A DNA stretch of 64,000 nt from Deltaproteobacteria bacterium (lineage in GTDB: Bacteria > Myxococcota_A > UBA9160 > UBA4427). The stretch spans positions 235,057-299,056 of the forward strand of contig PBFW01000009.1 in NCBI GenBank assembly GCA_002719955.1, in the 5' to 3' direction. Of the stretch, positions 26,288 to 34,794 are shown piece by piece. Position 1 is the stretch's first letter, and each line of letters begins with the position of its first letter. The position numbers and the translations under genes were made by a program. The notes below the pieces were generated by a model. The model searched no databases. It was not told the origin of the DNA and saw only the letters and a program-made list of their open reading frames with translations.

Positions 26288-27232
26288 TCAGGGCTCATCG
26301 CGGGTCGCCTCGAAGAGGGATTCGTCGACCGCCACCGGCGTCTGAGCTCGCAGCGCCGACAGGTACTCGCGAAGCGCGTCGTCTCCTCGGCGGCGTTTGA
26401 GGTCCTGGCGCACGAGGGGCTCGATTTCGTCGAGTCGGGGGACGACCGGCGCTTCGCGCTCGAAGGGCGTGGCCAGATAGATCCCGCTGCCACTCGAAAT
26501 CGGTTCACTCCAGGTTCCGCTCGCCAGATCTGCGACGTGATCCAGGATTCGTGGGCCCAGGTAGTCGCGGACCTTGCTGGCCGGCAGGAGCGTGTCGGGT
26601 ACGGGGGAGACCTGGGGATCGCCCGATCTCGCCTCGACCTCGCTCGGGGGATCGCCCGCTCGCAGTTGCACGAGCGCTCCCTCGGCTCGCTCGCGCGCGT
26701 TCCCGCGCGGGTCGGAGCCGTCCCGCCGGGCCGAAAAGAAGATCGCGCGGACGCGCAGGCGTCCCGGTCGCGTGAAGAAATCGACGTTCTCAGCGTAATG
26801 ACGCGAGACCTCCCCATCGCTTGGTTCCTCGGCGTCGACCTCGCTTACGATCGAGTCGATCAGGCCCGAAGTCAGTTCGCCTCGAACGCGCCGATCGATT
26901 CCGGCGAGCCCGAGTCCGAGCGCGCGCTGGACGAGGAGTTCCTCGTCGATCATGCGGTCGAGCACGCGGCGTCGCATGGCCTCGTCGATGGGGCTACGCA
27001 GATCGCCCTCGACGCCCGCGAGCACGCGCCGGTAGTCGATGCGCCGAATCGTTCGCTCCCCCACGACCGCGGCGGCCTCCGGCGGGAGCGCCGAGGCATC
27101 GCCGCGTCGCTCGAGCAGGCCGAAGGCGGCGACGCCGAGCCCGATCGCCGCGCCGGCCAGCAGCAGCCACGGCGTCGTCGAAGCTTGTCCTGATGCGGGG
27201 TCGGTCAGGGTCGGGTCTCCTCGAAGCGGCAC
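26288..27232 (-). CDS. Membrane-anchored parvulin-type peptidyl-prolyl isomerase (PpiC/SurA family)
   Basis: 314 residues. One N-terminal membrane helix (TPWLLLAGAAIGLGVAAFGL) anchors the protein on the outer face of the inner membrane. A SurA-N-like helical segment follows (RVLDRMIDEELLVQRALGLG, VSRHYAENVDFFTRPGRLRV), then the parvulin domain with VRAIFFSARR, AEGALVQLRAGDPPSEVEAR and ASGTWSEPISSGSGIYLATP. It would assist folding of exported proteins. GTG 27232 is used; CTG 27208 has a better GAGGAG upstream and could be the true start. It is divergent from the acyl-CoA ligase. Confidence 0.78.
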   Translation of the reverse strand: MPLRGDPTLTDPASGQASTTPWLLLAGAAIGLGVAAFGLLERRGDASALPPEAAAVVGERTIRRIDYRRVLAGVEGDLRSPIDEAMRRRVLDRMIDEELLVQRALGLGLAGIDRRVRGELTSGLIDSIVSEVDAEEPSDGEVSRHYAENVDFFTRPGRLRVRAIFFSARRDGSDPRGNARERAEGALVQLRAGDPPSEVEARSGDPQVSPVPDTLLPASKVRDYLGPRILDHVADLASGTWSEPISSGSGIYLATPFEREAPVVPRLDEIEPLVRQDLKRRRGDDALREYLSALRAQTPVAVDESLFEATRDEP

Positions 27233-27382
27233 CGCTCGCGGGCGGCGCGCAGCATACCCCAGTCCTGTCTCGCCCCGCGGAGAATTTGGCGGGTGGTGGC
27301 GATTGCCCGTCGCCCCGATCGGTTCGCGCCGCGCGTCGGTGAAGAGTAGATTCAGGACCGTCATACGATCGAGGAACGTACT

Positions 27383-28885
27383 GTGTATCTGAATCTCGGA
27401 TCGATCCTGCTCGCGAACGCCAACGACAAGCCCGAGGCGACCGTCCTCCGCGCGAGCGATCTCGCACTTTCCTATGGCGAACTCGACCGGGCGGCGCGGG
27501 GGGTGGCGACGAGCCTCCGCGAGCGCGGGGTGGCGCCCGGCGACCGGGTCGCGCTTCTGGTGCCCAACGTCCCCGAGTTCACGATCGCGTATTTCGGGAT
27601 TCTCTACGCCGGCGCGACGGTCGTTCCGATCAACGTGCTCGCCGCGGCCCCCGAGGTCACGTATTTCCTCGAGGATTCCGGTGCGCGTGTGTTGATCGTC
27701 CATCCGCTCTTCGAAGCGCCGGGGCGGGAGGGGGCGAAGTCACTCGCCGCGACGGTTCTGCTCGCCGTCGATGGAGAGGCCGAGGACACCGTCGGCGCGA
27801 TGGCTCTCGCGGATCCCGTCGACGAGCCGCATCCGACCTCGCCCCAGGACACCGCGGTGATCCTTTATACTTCGGGTACGACGGGCAAGCCGAAGGGGGC
27901 CGAACTCACGCACTCGAACCTGCTGATGAATTGTACGGTCGTTGCGCCGAGCCTCATGCCCCCCGCCGAAGGGGGTCATCGCGCGCTCGCGACGCTGCCC
28001 CTTTTCCACTCCTTCGGGCAGACGGTGATCCAGAACGGCATGATCGCGACCGGAGGCTCGTTCACCCTGCTTCCCCGCTTTACGCCCGAGGACGCCTTCG
28101 AGCTGATCGAGCGCGATCGGCTGACGATCTTCGCGGGGGTGCCGACGATGTATTTTGCGCTTCTTCATCATCGCGGCGACCGCGCCCACGACGTTTCGAG
28201 TCTGCAGGGCTGTATGACCGGTGGTGCGCCCATGCCCGTCGAGGTCATGAACGCCTTCGAGGAGAAATTCAACGTCGCGATCCAGGAGGGTTTCGGTCTC
28301 TCCGAGACCTCACCCATCGCGAGCTTCAACGTGACGAACAAGCCTCGCAAGACGGGCTCGATCGGTTATCCCGTCTGGGGCGTCGAAATGTGCATCGTCG
28401 ACGACGAGGACGAGCGCCTGCCCGACGGCGAGCGTGGCGAGATCTGCATCCGCGGACACAATATCATGAAGGGTTATCTCAATCGTCCCGAGGCGACGAG
28501 CGAGGCTCTCAGGAACGGCTGGTTCCACTCCGGCGATATCGGATATCGCGACGAGGATGGATGTTATTTCATCGTCGACCGCAAGAAGGACATGATCCTG
28601 CGCGGCGGGTTCAACGTCTACCCGCGCGAGGTCGAAGAAGTCCTCTACGAACACGGAGAGGTCGTCGAGGCCGCCGTCATCGGCGTGCCCCACGAGAGCC
28701 ACGGCGAAGAGGTGAAAGCCGTCGTCGCGCTCTCCCCCGACGCCACGGTGAGCGCCGAGGATCTACGGGCTTTCTGCAAGGATCGCCTCGCGGCCTACAA
28801 GTACCCCCGTCTGATCGAGATCATCGCCGAGCTGCCCAAGGGGCCGACGGGCAAGATCTTGAAGCGCGCGCTGCGCGACGACTGA
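27383..28885 (+). CDS. Long-chain acyl-CoA ligase (ANL superfamily)
   Basis: 500 residues from GTG 27383 (GAGGA 7 nt upstream). It activates carboxylic acids with ATP and CoA through an acyl-adenylate. The phosphate loop is VILYTSGTTGKPKGAELTHS, the adenine region is GFGLSETSP, the hinge is WFHSGDIGYRDEDG, the A8 loop is FIVDRKKDMILRGGFNVYPR, and the catalytic Lys is in LPKGPTGKILKRALRDD. Length matches bacterial FadD/FadD13-like enzymes. Chain length preference cannot be read. It stands divergent from the parvulin gene with 150 nt between. Confidence 0.9.
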   Translation: MYLNLGSILLANANDKPEATVLRASDLALSYGELDRAARGVATSLRERGVAPGDRVALLVPNVPEFTIAYFGILYAGATVVPINVLAAAPEVTYFLEDSGARVLIVHPLFEAPGREGAKSLAATVLLAVDGEAEDTVGAMALADPVDEPHPTSPQDTAVILYTSGTTGKPKGAELTHSNLLMNCTVVAPSLMPPAEGGHRALATLPLFHSFGQTVIQNGMIATGGSFTLLPRFTPEDAFELIERDRLTIFAGVPTMYFALLHHRGDRAHDVSSLQGCMTGGAPMPVEVMNAFEEKFNVAIQEGFGLSETSPIASFNVTNKPRKTGSIGYPVWGVEMCIVDDEDERLPDGERGEICIRGHNIMKGYLNRPEATSEALRNGWFHSGDIGYRDEDGCYFIVDRKKDMILRGGFNVYPREVEEVLYEHGEVVEAAVIGVPHESHGEEVKAVVALSPDATVSAEDLRAFCKDRLAAYKYPRLIEIIAELPKGPTGKILKRALRDD

Positions 28886-29303
28886 GGCCCAGGCGGCGCC
28901 ACCTCGCAATAGGGGTGGAAACACAACGAGCCTTTCCGCTTTTTTTTCGTTTCGCGTGACCGATTCTGTCACGGCGAAGGTGCACTCTCCATGATGCCGA
29001 GCGCACTCGCCCCCCAAGGCCTCGAGCGTTCGGCGCCGCGTGGCGGGCCGTTGGAAACTCCAGGAAATCGAAATTCCCCAACGGTCCGCCAGCGGCGGCG
29101 CGGTGCGGTTGGTTCGGTGGACCGCGCGAGGACGCTCTTCGCGTGACCTTCGTGACCTTCGTGGGCTCCGCGGCCACTCACTGATGAGGGCGCGCCGATC
29201 GCCGAGGGGTGCGGACGTAGAGAGGCCAGGAAGAAGGCGCGATCGCCAACGGATGAACGAACGCAAGCAGGATTGCACGGATATATAGAGAGAGGATCAT
29301 TCA
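28886..29303 (+). other. 418-bp intergenic region
   Basis: No coding frame is supported between the ligase and the next gene. The right half includes a short tandem repeat (listed separately) and a purine-rich segment leading to the ribosome-binding site of the downstream gene (agagagagg before 29304). No clear terminator was found. Confidence 0.5.
29136..29170 (+). repeat. Short tandem repeat, unit about GTGACCTTC
   Basis: Reads cttcgc gtgaccttc gtgaccttc gtgggctcc, i.e. two exact 9-bp units flanked by partial ones. On the other strand it is the ACGAAGGTC-type repeat that turns up in intergenic DNA of several bacterial phyla; this comparison is from memory. Confidence 0.5.
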
Positions 29304-29945
29304 ATGACGCGATTCGAAAGCACGCTCCCAACCCAGCCCGCCCGTCGCTCGAAGACCTCCAGTCCACCCAATCTCCCGGGTGATTCGGCGCGAACGACCT
29401 CCGCCGAGCGGATCGCGAAGCGGTCTTCCCGGCGAAAGAAGGCTCGATCGAGCGATGCCTATCTCGGGCTGGGGGCATCGCTTGGAAGCGCGCGCGACCG
29501 AAAGAGGCTGCGCGACCGGAATGCGGCGGAGCGCGCCCGCGTCGAGCAGATGCTCGCGAATGCGCCCTCTCCCCTCGGATCGGCGCCCACTCCGGGAGCG
29601 CGAAAGGGGACGAATCGCCATCCGGCGCCGCTCCGGACGCCGCTGGCCGCAGCTCGCGCTCGGGTCTCCCCGAGCGCGAGCCGTGCGCCGCTCCTGCAGG
29701 TCGTTGGGCCCCGTGGCTGTCCGGTCTGTGCGAGTTCGAAAGTCGTGAGCGACGAGGTGTTTCAGGGTGGGACGATGCGTCTATCCGAGTGTCTCCACTG
29801 CGATCATCGCTGGACCGAGCGGCCGCGGGGGCGATGGGCGGAGCTCGGAGCGACGATGTCTCGCACGCGCTCGGGAGCCCGCAGGCCCCGGACGAATCGC
29901 GGCGTGGGCGGGCGAGCCGCCGGGCCGCAGGCCGGGGTTCGATAG
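29304..29945 (+). CDS. Basic hypothetical protein with C-terminal zinc ribbon
   Basis: 213 residues. The first 130 residues are Arg/Ser/Pro-rich and lack fold signals. The C-terminal part GPRGCPVCASSKVVSDEVFQ followed by MRLSECLHCDHRWTERP is a CxxC...CxxC ribbon close to the TFIIS/RPB9 type. ATG 29304 has AGAGAGAGG about 8 nt upstream. The frame is real in its last third; the N-terminal part could be disordered or partly spurious. No known family. It is 29 nt upstream of the first ArsA gene and may share its transcript. Confidence 0.55.
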   Translation: MTRFESTLPTQPARRSKTSSPPNLPGDSARTTSAERIAKRSSRRKKARSSDAYLGLGASLGSARDRKRLRDRNAAERARVEQMLANAPSPLGSAPTPGARKGTNRHPAPLRTPLAAARARVSPSASRAPLLQVVGPRGCPVCASSKVVSDEVFQGGTMRLSECLHCDHRWTERPRGRWAELGATMSRTRSGARRPRTNRGVGGRAAGPQAGVR

Positions 29946-29974
29946 GCGTGCGCGCGACGTGATACGTTGGCGGC

Positions 29975-31222
29975 ATGCGGTTGCTTCTCTATACGGGCAA
30001 GGGGGGTGTTGGGAAGACGACGATGGCGGCCGCGACGGCGGCTGTTGCGGCCCGACGTGGATCGCGAACCCTCGTTCTTTCAGCGGACATCGCGCACAGT
30101 CTCGCGGACGTCTTCGATGAACCTCTCTCGGCGACGCCTCGGACGCTCGCGCCGGGCCTCGATGCGCTCGAGGTCGATGCGCGTCAGGTCATCGAATCCC
30201 ATTGGGGGCGTGTCCACAGCTATCTCGTCGATCTCTTTCGCCATCAGGGAATCGAAGAGGTGGTGGCCGAAGAGCTGGTGCTCCTGCCCGGGGCGGAGGA
30301 GCTGGCGACACTCGCTTGTGTCGATGAGTGGGCCGCGAGCGGTCATTATGACCTGATCGTGGTCGACTGTGCGCCGACGGGGAGCACGCTGCGACTCGTG
30401 ACGCTTCCGGAAGTCGCGAGCCACAGTCTTCGTTGGCTGCTTCGGCTTCAGCGCGCCGCGGCCAGCGTCGCGGAGCCGATCGTTCGGGGGTGGGTCGACG
30501 CGCCGCTGCCCTCGGCCGAGGTCTTCGCCGAAGCGGATCGCCTGCTCTACAAGACGCTCCACCGTCTGCATGTGCGCTTGCTCTCGAGGGATACGAGCGT
30601 TCGTCTGGTCGTGACCCCGGAATCGATGGTGATCGACGAAGCGCGTCGCTCGCTCACGGATCTCAGCCTCTTCCAACTGGCGAGCGATGCGGTCGTGATG
30701 AATCGGATGTTGCCGGGGGAGGCGTTGCGCGAGCCCTTCTTCGAGCAATGGGGGCGGACCCAGGCGGAGCGGCTGCGCGAGGTCGCGCGGGTCTTCTCGC
30801 CGATGGCGTGTCTGATCTCCCCCCTGCAGCCCGATGAAGTGCGGGGCGTCGAGGCGCTCGCGCAACACGGTGAGCTCCTTTTTGCGGATCGGGATCCCGC
30901 GGCACGTCTCGGGGAATCCGTTCGGTTGCGTTTCGAGCGCGACGCTCGGGGCGCGCGGGTGCGATTGCCGCTGCCCGGGCTCGACCCGGCGACGCTCGAG
31001 GTGGCCCGGGTGGCGGACGAGCTGGTGGTCGCGGTCGCGGGGCGGCGCCGAAAGATCGCGCTGCCGACGGGCTTTGCGAAGCTCGAGGTCGAGCGCGTCG
31101 CGATTCGGGACGACGAGCTCCTCATTTCATTTGCCGATCCCGATGGCGTCGATGGGTGCGATCCCGTTCGCCGCCGCCCGGCTTCGTTCGCCGCCGCCTC
31201 GGGCGGCGGGGGCGTCGCTTGA
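29975..31222 (+). CDS. ArsA/Get3-family ATPase, first copy
   Basis: 415 residues. Deviant Walker A LLLYTGKGGVGKTTMAAATA at the N-terminus, switch I LSADIAHSLADVFD, and switch II VVDCAPTGSTLRLVTLPE identify an ArsA/Get3-type ATPase, a group that binds arsenite or guides tail-anchored proteins. The C-terminal part RVRLPLPGLDPATLEVARVA, DELVVAVAGRRRKIALPTGF is the HSP20-like domain often fused to bacterial ArsA homologues. The Ala/Gly tail after FADPDG is variable. There is no arsR/arsB nearby, so arsenic export is not supported. The TGA overlaps the TTG start of the second copy. Confidence 0.86.
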   Translation: MRLLLYTGKGGVGKTTMAAATAAVAARRGSRTLVLSADIAHSLADVFDEPLSATPRTLAPGLDALEVDARQVIESHWGRVHSYLVDLFRHQGIEEVVAEELVLLPGAEELATLACVDEWAASGHYDLIVVDCAPTGSTLRLVTLPEVASHSLRWLLRLQRAAASVAEPIVRGWVDAPLPSAEVFAEADRLLYKTLHRLHVRLLSRDTSVRLVVTPESMVIDEARRSLTDLSLFQLASDAVVMNRMLPGEALREPFFEQWGRTQAERLREVARVFSPMACLISPLQPDEVRGVEALAQHGELLFADRDPAARLGESVRLRFERDARGARVRLPLPGLDPATLEVARVADELVVAVAGRRRKIALPTGFAKLEVERVAIRDDELLISFADPDGVDGCDPVRRRPASFAAASGGGGVA

Positions 31223-32382
31223 GGGTGCTGCTGCATACGGGCAAGGGCGGCGTGGGCAAGACCACGCTCGCGCTCGCGACCGCGATGGGCGCCGCGCGTC
31301 ACGGGCATCGCGTCTGCGTGCTCTCCACCGATCCCGCCCACAGCCTCGCCGACGCGCTCGGTCGGTCGGTGGCTGCGACGGCCACCCGGGTCAGCGAAGG
31401 CGTCTACGCGCGTGAGATCCGCACCCAGGTCGAGCTCGACGGAGCCTGGACGAGTATCCAGGCCTGGCTTCGCGAACTGATCCGCGAGGAGGCGGACGCG
31501 CTCGTCGCCGAGGAGTTGCTCGCGTTCCCAGGGATCGAGGAACTGGTGGCCCTGCGAGCGGTGCGCGAGGTCGAGGAGAGCGGGGATTTCGATGTCTGCA
31601 TCGTCGATTGCGCGCCGACGGGGTCGACGATGCGGATGCTGCGCTTTCCGGATGCGTTGCGGATCTTCATGGCGCATTTCTTCGACCTCGAGCGCAAGGG
31701 GGCGCGCTTGCTGCGCCCTTTTGTGCGTGGCTTCCGGGCGGGGCGCTTGCTTCCGCAGGAGGAGTTCTTCGATGCCTTCGAACGTCTGTATCAGGAGATC
31801 GAGCAGGTGCAGCGGACCCTGCTCGATTGCGAACGCACGAGTGCTCGACTGGTTGTCAATCCGACGCGGGTCGTGGTCGAGGAGACCCGTCGCTCGTTCG
31901 CCTATCTCTCGCTCTACGGGATCGCGACGGACGCAGTGCTCGTCAACCGAGTGCTGCCCGACGCTGCGGGCGGCGGCTATTTCAGTCGTTGGGCTGCGCG
32001 CGAGCGGGCAGAGCTCGAGGAGATCGAGCGCAGCTTTCCCGTTCCGATCCGGCGCGTTTCGCTCCGGCCGTCCGAGGTGATCGGGGTCGAGGCGCTCGAG
32101 GCCCTGGCCCGCGATCTCTTCGGTGAAACGGATCCGGCAGCGCGTCTGGCCCCGGGGCGGCCGATTCGAATCGACCGGTGGCAAGGCTGCACGCGCCTCG
32201 AAATCGACCTGCCCGGCGTCACCAAGGACGAGATCGACGTGATGCTCAAGGGATCGGATCTGCATCTGCGGGTGCGCGAGGGTCGGCGTTCGATCCGCTT
32301 GCCGGATTCGCTCGCGGGGCGGCGGATCGAGCGGGTTCGCCTGTGTGCGTCGGTGCTCGAGATTCTTTTTTCCGACGACTGA
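31219..32382 (+). CDS. ArsA/Get3-family ATPase, second copy
   Basis: 387 residues starting at TTG 31219, overlapping the first copy's stop (TTGA), with GTG 31225 as alternative. VLLHTGKGGVGKTTLALATA, STDPAHSLADALGRS and CIVDCAPTGSTMRMLRFPDA are the ATPase motifs; TRLEIDLPGVTKDEIDVMLK, GSDLHLRVREGRRSIRLPDS is the HSP20-like end. The two copies are clear paralogues with the same domain order, so a heterodimer like the two halves of ArsA is likely (inference). Tight overlap indicates equal expression. The next 180 nt hold a tRNA-derived repeat. Confidence 0.86.
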   Translation: MRVLLHTGKGGVGKTTLALATAMGAARHGHRVCVLSTDPAHSLADALGRSVAATATRVSEGVYAREIRTQVELDGAWTSIQAWLRELIREEADALVAEELLAFPGIEELVALRAVREVEESGDFDVCIVDCAPTGSTMRMLRFPDALRIFMAHFFDLERKGARLLRPFVRGFRAGRLLPQEEFFDAFERLYQEIEQVQRTLLDCERTSARLVVNPTRVVVEETRRSFAYLSLYGIATDAVLVNRVLPDAAGGGYFSRWAARERAELEEIERSFPVPIRRVSLRPSEVIGVEALEALARDLFGETDPAARLAPGRPIRIDRWQGCTRLEIDLPGVTKDEIDVMLKGSDLHLRVREGRRSIRLPDSLAGRRIERVRLCASVLEILFSDD

Positions 32383-32430
32383 GGCTGCGCTGCGAGGCGG
32401 GCGGCCCGCTCGGGCGAGCCTGGGCGCCCC

Positions 32431-32475
32431 TTTGCCAACGTGAGGGTCGCCAGTTCGAATCTGGTCTCGTGCTCC
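32431..32475 (+). other. Degraded 3' half of a glycine tRNA (GCC)-like sequence
   Basis: The run tttgccaacgtgagg, then gtcgccagttcgaatctggt, then ctcgtgctcc resembles the anticodon loop (TTGCCAA), T arm and acceptor 3' strand of tRNA-Gly(GCC). The anticodon stem does not pair and the 5' acceptor and normal D arm are missing, so it is not a working tRNA. It carries the left copy of the 28-nt direct repeat. Confidence 0.5.
32448..32475 (+). repeat. Left 28-nt direct repeat, putative attL/attR-like site
   Basis: cgccagttcgaatctggt followed by ctcgtgctcc; identical to 34902-34929 except one base (T/C at position 23). It corresponds to the T arm and acceptor end of a tRNA, the usual core site of tyrosine-recombinase elements. 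The pair brackets 2.45 kb with a nucleotidyltransferase pair and an insertion sequence. Confidence 0.6.
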
Positions 32476-32560
32476 CGAAAAAAGTAAGCACCTCCGGACA
32501 CTTTGGTCGGACGCGCTGCGTCGTTCTGGGGGTTCTGGCCCGGCCACACCGCCTCGAGCA

Positions 32561-33070
32561 TCAATCTTCCGATCTCGAAGCGCGAAACGCGCGAAGGAAC
32601 TCGAGATCCTTCGGCCGCCCGCTGGCTTCCTTCGATCGCAGCAGCTTTTCCAGTTGGCCGACCTGCACGAACGACCCCGCGACCTGGAACTCTGCTGCAT
32701 CCGTCGACAAGGACGCGTAGTCGAACGCCGTGATCGAGGTCAGGAGATCGATCTCCCCGCTTACAGAATGGATCGCCGCGATGGTCGCGCCGTTCTCGAT
32801 GACGCGGCGGAGGACGGTTTCGTCATCCAGGTCGACGAAAGGCTCGCCGCCGGCTGCGAACGTGTATCCCAGCTCGGCGAGCACGCGGAGCGCCCGCGCG
32901 AGATTGGTGACGCTCGGCGCGAGGAGGGCATCGAGATCGAGCGTGGAGAACGCTTCCGCTGGCGTCCGCGCATAGAAGTTGATCCCGCCGACGCCGACGA
33001 TCACAAAGTCGACCTCGGATTCCGACAACGCCGCCAGGGCACGTGCGAACCCGCTATCGCCGTTCGACAC
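32561..33070 (-). CDS. Nucleotidyltransferase-fold protein (AbiEii/MNT-like)
   Basis: 169 residues from GTG 33070. The N-terminal part FVIVGVGGINFYARTPAEAF, STLDLDALLAPS contains the GG motif and the D-x-D metal pair of the polymerase-beta nucleotidyltransferase fold. The end (GQLEKLLRSKEASGRPKDLE, FLRAF) is typical of the AbiEii/DUF6036-type group, known as toxins or antitoxins in bicistronic modules. The start overlaps the upstream small gene by 17 nt, so the two are translationally coupled. It lies between the tRNA-like direct repeats. Toxin activity is inferred, not shown. Confidence 0.68.
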   Translation of the reverse strand: MSNGDSGFARALAALSESEVDFVIVGVGGINFYARTPAEAFSTLDLDALLAPSVTNLARALRVLAELGYTFAAGGEPFVDLDDETVLRRVIENGATIAAIHSVSGEIDLLTSITAFDYASLSTDAAEFQVAGSFVQVGQLEKLLRSKEASGRPKDLEFLRAFRASRSED

Positions 33071-33206
33071 GCTTCGCTTGCCGGACTTCGCGTTGGAACT
33101 TGAGCGCCTGTGCCATCGCATTCACGACCCAGGTCTTGTCGGTTCCCGGGCGATTCCAGGGCGCGCTCGAGATCTTGCGCGCGATGTCCGTCAGCGGCTC
33201 GGCCAT
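33054..33206 (-). CDS. Small partner of the nucleotidyltransferase (hypothetical)
   Basis: 50 residues: MAEPLTDIARKISSAPWNRP, GTDKTWVVNAMAQALKFQRE, VRQAKRVERR. It is basic and helical, with GAGAG just upstream of ATG 33206. The overlap with the nucleotidyltransferase gene is the main reason to believe it. A role as antitoxin or DNA-binding partner is possible but no motif confirms this. Confidence 0.5.
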   Translation of the reverse strand: MAEPLTDIARKISSAPWNRPGTDKTWVVNAMAQALKFQREVRQAKRVERR

Positions 33207-33388
33207 TCTCTCTACTCTTGCGGATTCGGGGTGTCTGAATGCTAGCCCACCAGGGCGCAACGGAGTTGCACGTCGCTGCCTCTCCTCGCACATCAGTACC
33301 CAGCTCGATCGGACCAGAAATCGAATATTGTGCAATGAATCCAGCCGCTTGTGCGATTTTGCGCCCGACTTGCCAACGGAAGGGGGGA

Positions 33389-33444
33389 GCAGCCCTGCTG
33401 CGTCTCAGGACATTCTGGAGCGGTGCCGTTGCAATAGCAACGCC
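33389..33444 (+). repeat. Left terminal inverted repeat of the IS
   Basis: Pairs with 34795-34850 over 56 bp with scattered mismatches; conserved blocks are ctgctgcgtctca, cattc and ccgttgca. Contains the last codons and stop of the transposase gene. Confidence 0.7.
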
Positions 33445-34730
33445 CCCGAACTCGTCTCCCCGACGCATACGCCGCATTCCGCGGCTCGGTTCTCCTTCAT
33501 TCGTTCTTCGCGAGCGGTTTTACGCGCGGCGAAAAGTTTCTGCGTGACTTCGTCGCCGGCCCCGAAGTACATCTCATCCGGGGTTTGCCCTTCGAATGCC
33601 GAATGCGGCATCACTTCATTGTGCGCTTTGACGTAGAACTCGGTGAGGCGACGAAGTGCGGCGAAAGAATCTAGAGGATGGAGATAGAGCCACGGGTTTT
33701 TCAGGGATCGCCAGAACGCCTCGATCATCGAATTCGAGAAGGTCACCTCGACTTGAGCCAGGACGCGCGTCAATGCCTCTCCGTCAAGTAAATCATCAAC
33801 TGCTCCGTTGACGTTCTCGCTTCCCGAGTCCGCGACCACGATCGTCTGCTCGGGAAAAATTTTCAGCTGAACGACAGCTTCACCCAGGATCCGACAAGTC
33901 CCGCCGCTGCCAAGCCGTTCCTCGAGTGTCCACGACAAGATCCGCCTGGAATAGTTGTCGATCACCGCATGCAGATACGCTCTCGTGCCATCGAGCAATC
34001 TGATGATCGTGACGTCTAGGTGAAGAAGCTCGCCAGGAGCCTTCGCTCTGATTCCTATCTTAGGTTTGGCCGGATAGGCACGTTTTCGAGGGCGTCTCCA
34101 GCCCTCATTCTTGACCAGCCGGTACCATGTTGATGGCGAAGCAAGGACTCTTCCGATTCGCTGAGCGTGAAGAGCCAAGGCTCGCAGAGACATGTGTCGG
34201 TGATCGTCGCTCTCGACCATCTGGCGCATGTTTTCGATTTCATCGGGAGTCAAGCGTGTCGGGACGACTCGCGGACAGCTTGGCTGGCCATCGAGATCAC
34301 ACCCAGCCTTGGCGCGGCACCAACTGTGGTAGCGCGATGCAGAGAGACGCGTGATTTGCAGCGCTGCATTGAGCGGCAGAACCTTCACTGACCGCTTGAT
34401 CGCTCGAAGGAGGATCCCCTTGGTTTCTGCTTCCGGAAGTCGCTCGTAGTCGAACCGGACCTTCGACACCCGAAGCATGGCAGTCAGCAGGCCAACTACG
34501 GCTCCGAGCAGTGCGGTTCGACGCCGGAGCCGTTCGATCTCGCCGATCAACTCGGCACGCTCACCACCAGCTAAATCACAGGAAACGACATCAGTCGTGC
34601 CGCGGTGGATCCAGCTTCGAACAGTCGATCGGGGGATCTTCAGCTCGGGGAAGAGATCTCGGTCTCCGGATTCGCAGATTGCTTCTTGAATTCGGTAGTC
34701 GTAAGTCCGTCGAGAGCGGAGATTTGCCAT
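33405..34730 (-). CDS. DDE transposase with integrase core (rve), IS3/IS481-like
   Basis: 441 residues. An N-terminal helix-turn-helix (FPELKIPRSTVRSWIHRGTT) is followed by a helical middle and a second helix-turn-helix (HAQRIGRVLASPSTWYRLVK, NEGWRRPRKR). The catalytic core is GELLHLDVTIIRL (Asp), TIVVADSGSEN (Asp) and FSNSMIEAFWRSLKNPWLYL (Glu); spacing is D-61-D-35-E, as in D,D35E retroviral-type integrases. IS3-family enzymes are usually made by frameshifting from two frames, whereas this is a single frame. The exact IS family needs a database match. Confidence 0.85.
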   Translation of the reverse strand: MANLRSRRTYDYRIQEAICESGDRDLFPELKIPRSTVRSWIHRGTTDVVSCDLAGGERAELIGEIERLRRRTALLGAVVGLLTAMLRVSKVRFDYERLPEAETKGILLRAIKRSVKVLPLNAALQITRLSASRYHSWCRAKAGCDLDGQPSCPRVVPTRLTPDEIENMRQMVESDDHRHMSLRALALHAQRIGRVLASPSTWYRLVKNEGWRRPRKRAYPAKPKIGIRAKAPGELLHLDVTIIRLLDGTRAYLHAVIDNYSRRILSWTLEERLGSGGTCRILGEAVVQLKIFPEQTIVVADSGSENVNGAVDDLLDGEALTRVLAQVEVTFSNSMIEAFWRSLKNPWLYLHPLDSFAALRRLTEFYVKAHNEVMPHSAFEGQTPDEMYFGAGDEVTQKLFAARKTAREERMKENRAAECGVCVGETSSGALLLQRHRSRMS

Positions 34731-34794
34731 TTGGAACGTATCGGCAGACTCTTGCAGGAGCGCTGAGCGGCCCGGAAATGCCTTGAGCTTTCAA

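Noticed and set aside
26234..27193. 319-codon plus-strand frame
   Set aside because: Antisense to the parvulin gene, which has signal anchor and domain pattern; the plus frame has neither.
29975..32382. Arsenic-resistance operon
   Set aside because: Only ArsA-type ATPases are present, with no ArsB/Acr3 pump, ArsR, ArsC or ArsD.
32395..32476. Complete tRNA gene
   Set aside because: Only the T arm, acceptor 3' strand and TTGCCAA loop resemble tRNA-Gly; the acceptor 5' strand is absent and the anticodon stem does not pair.
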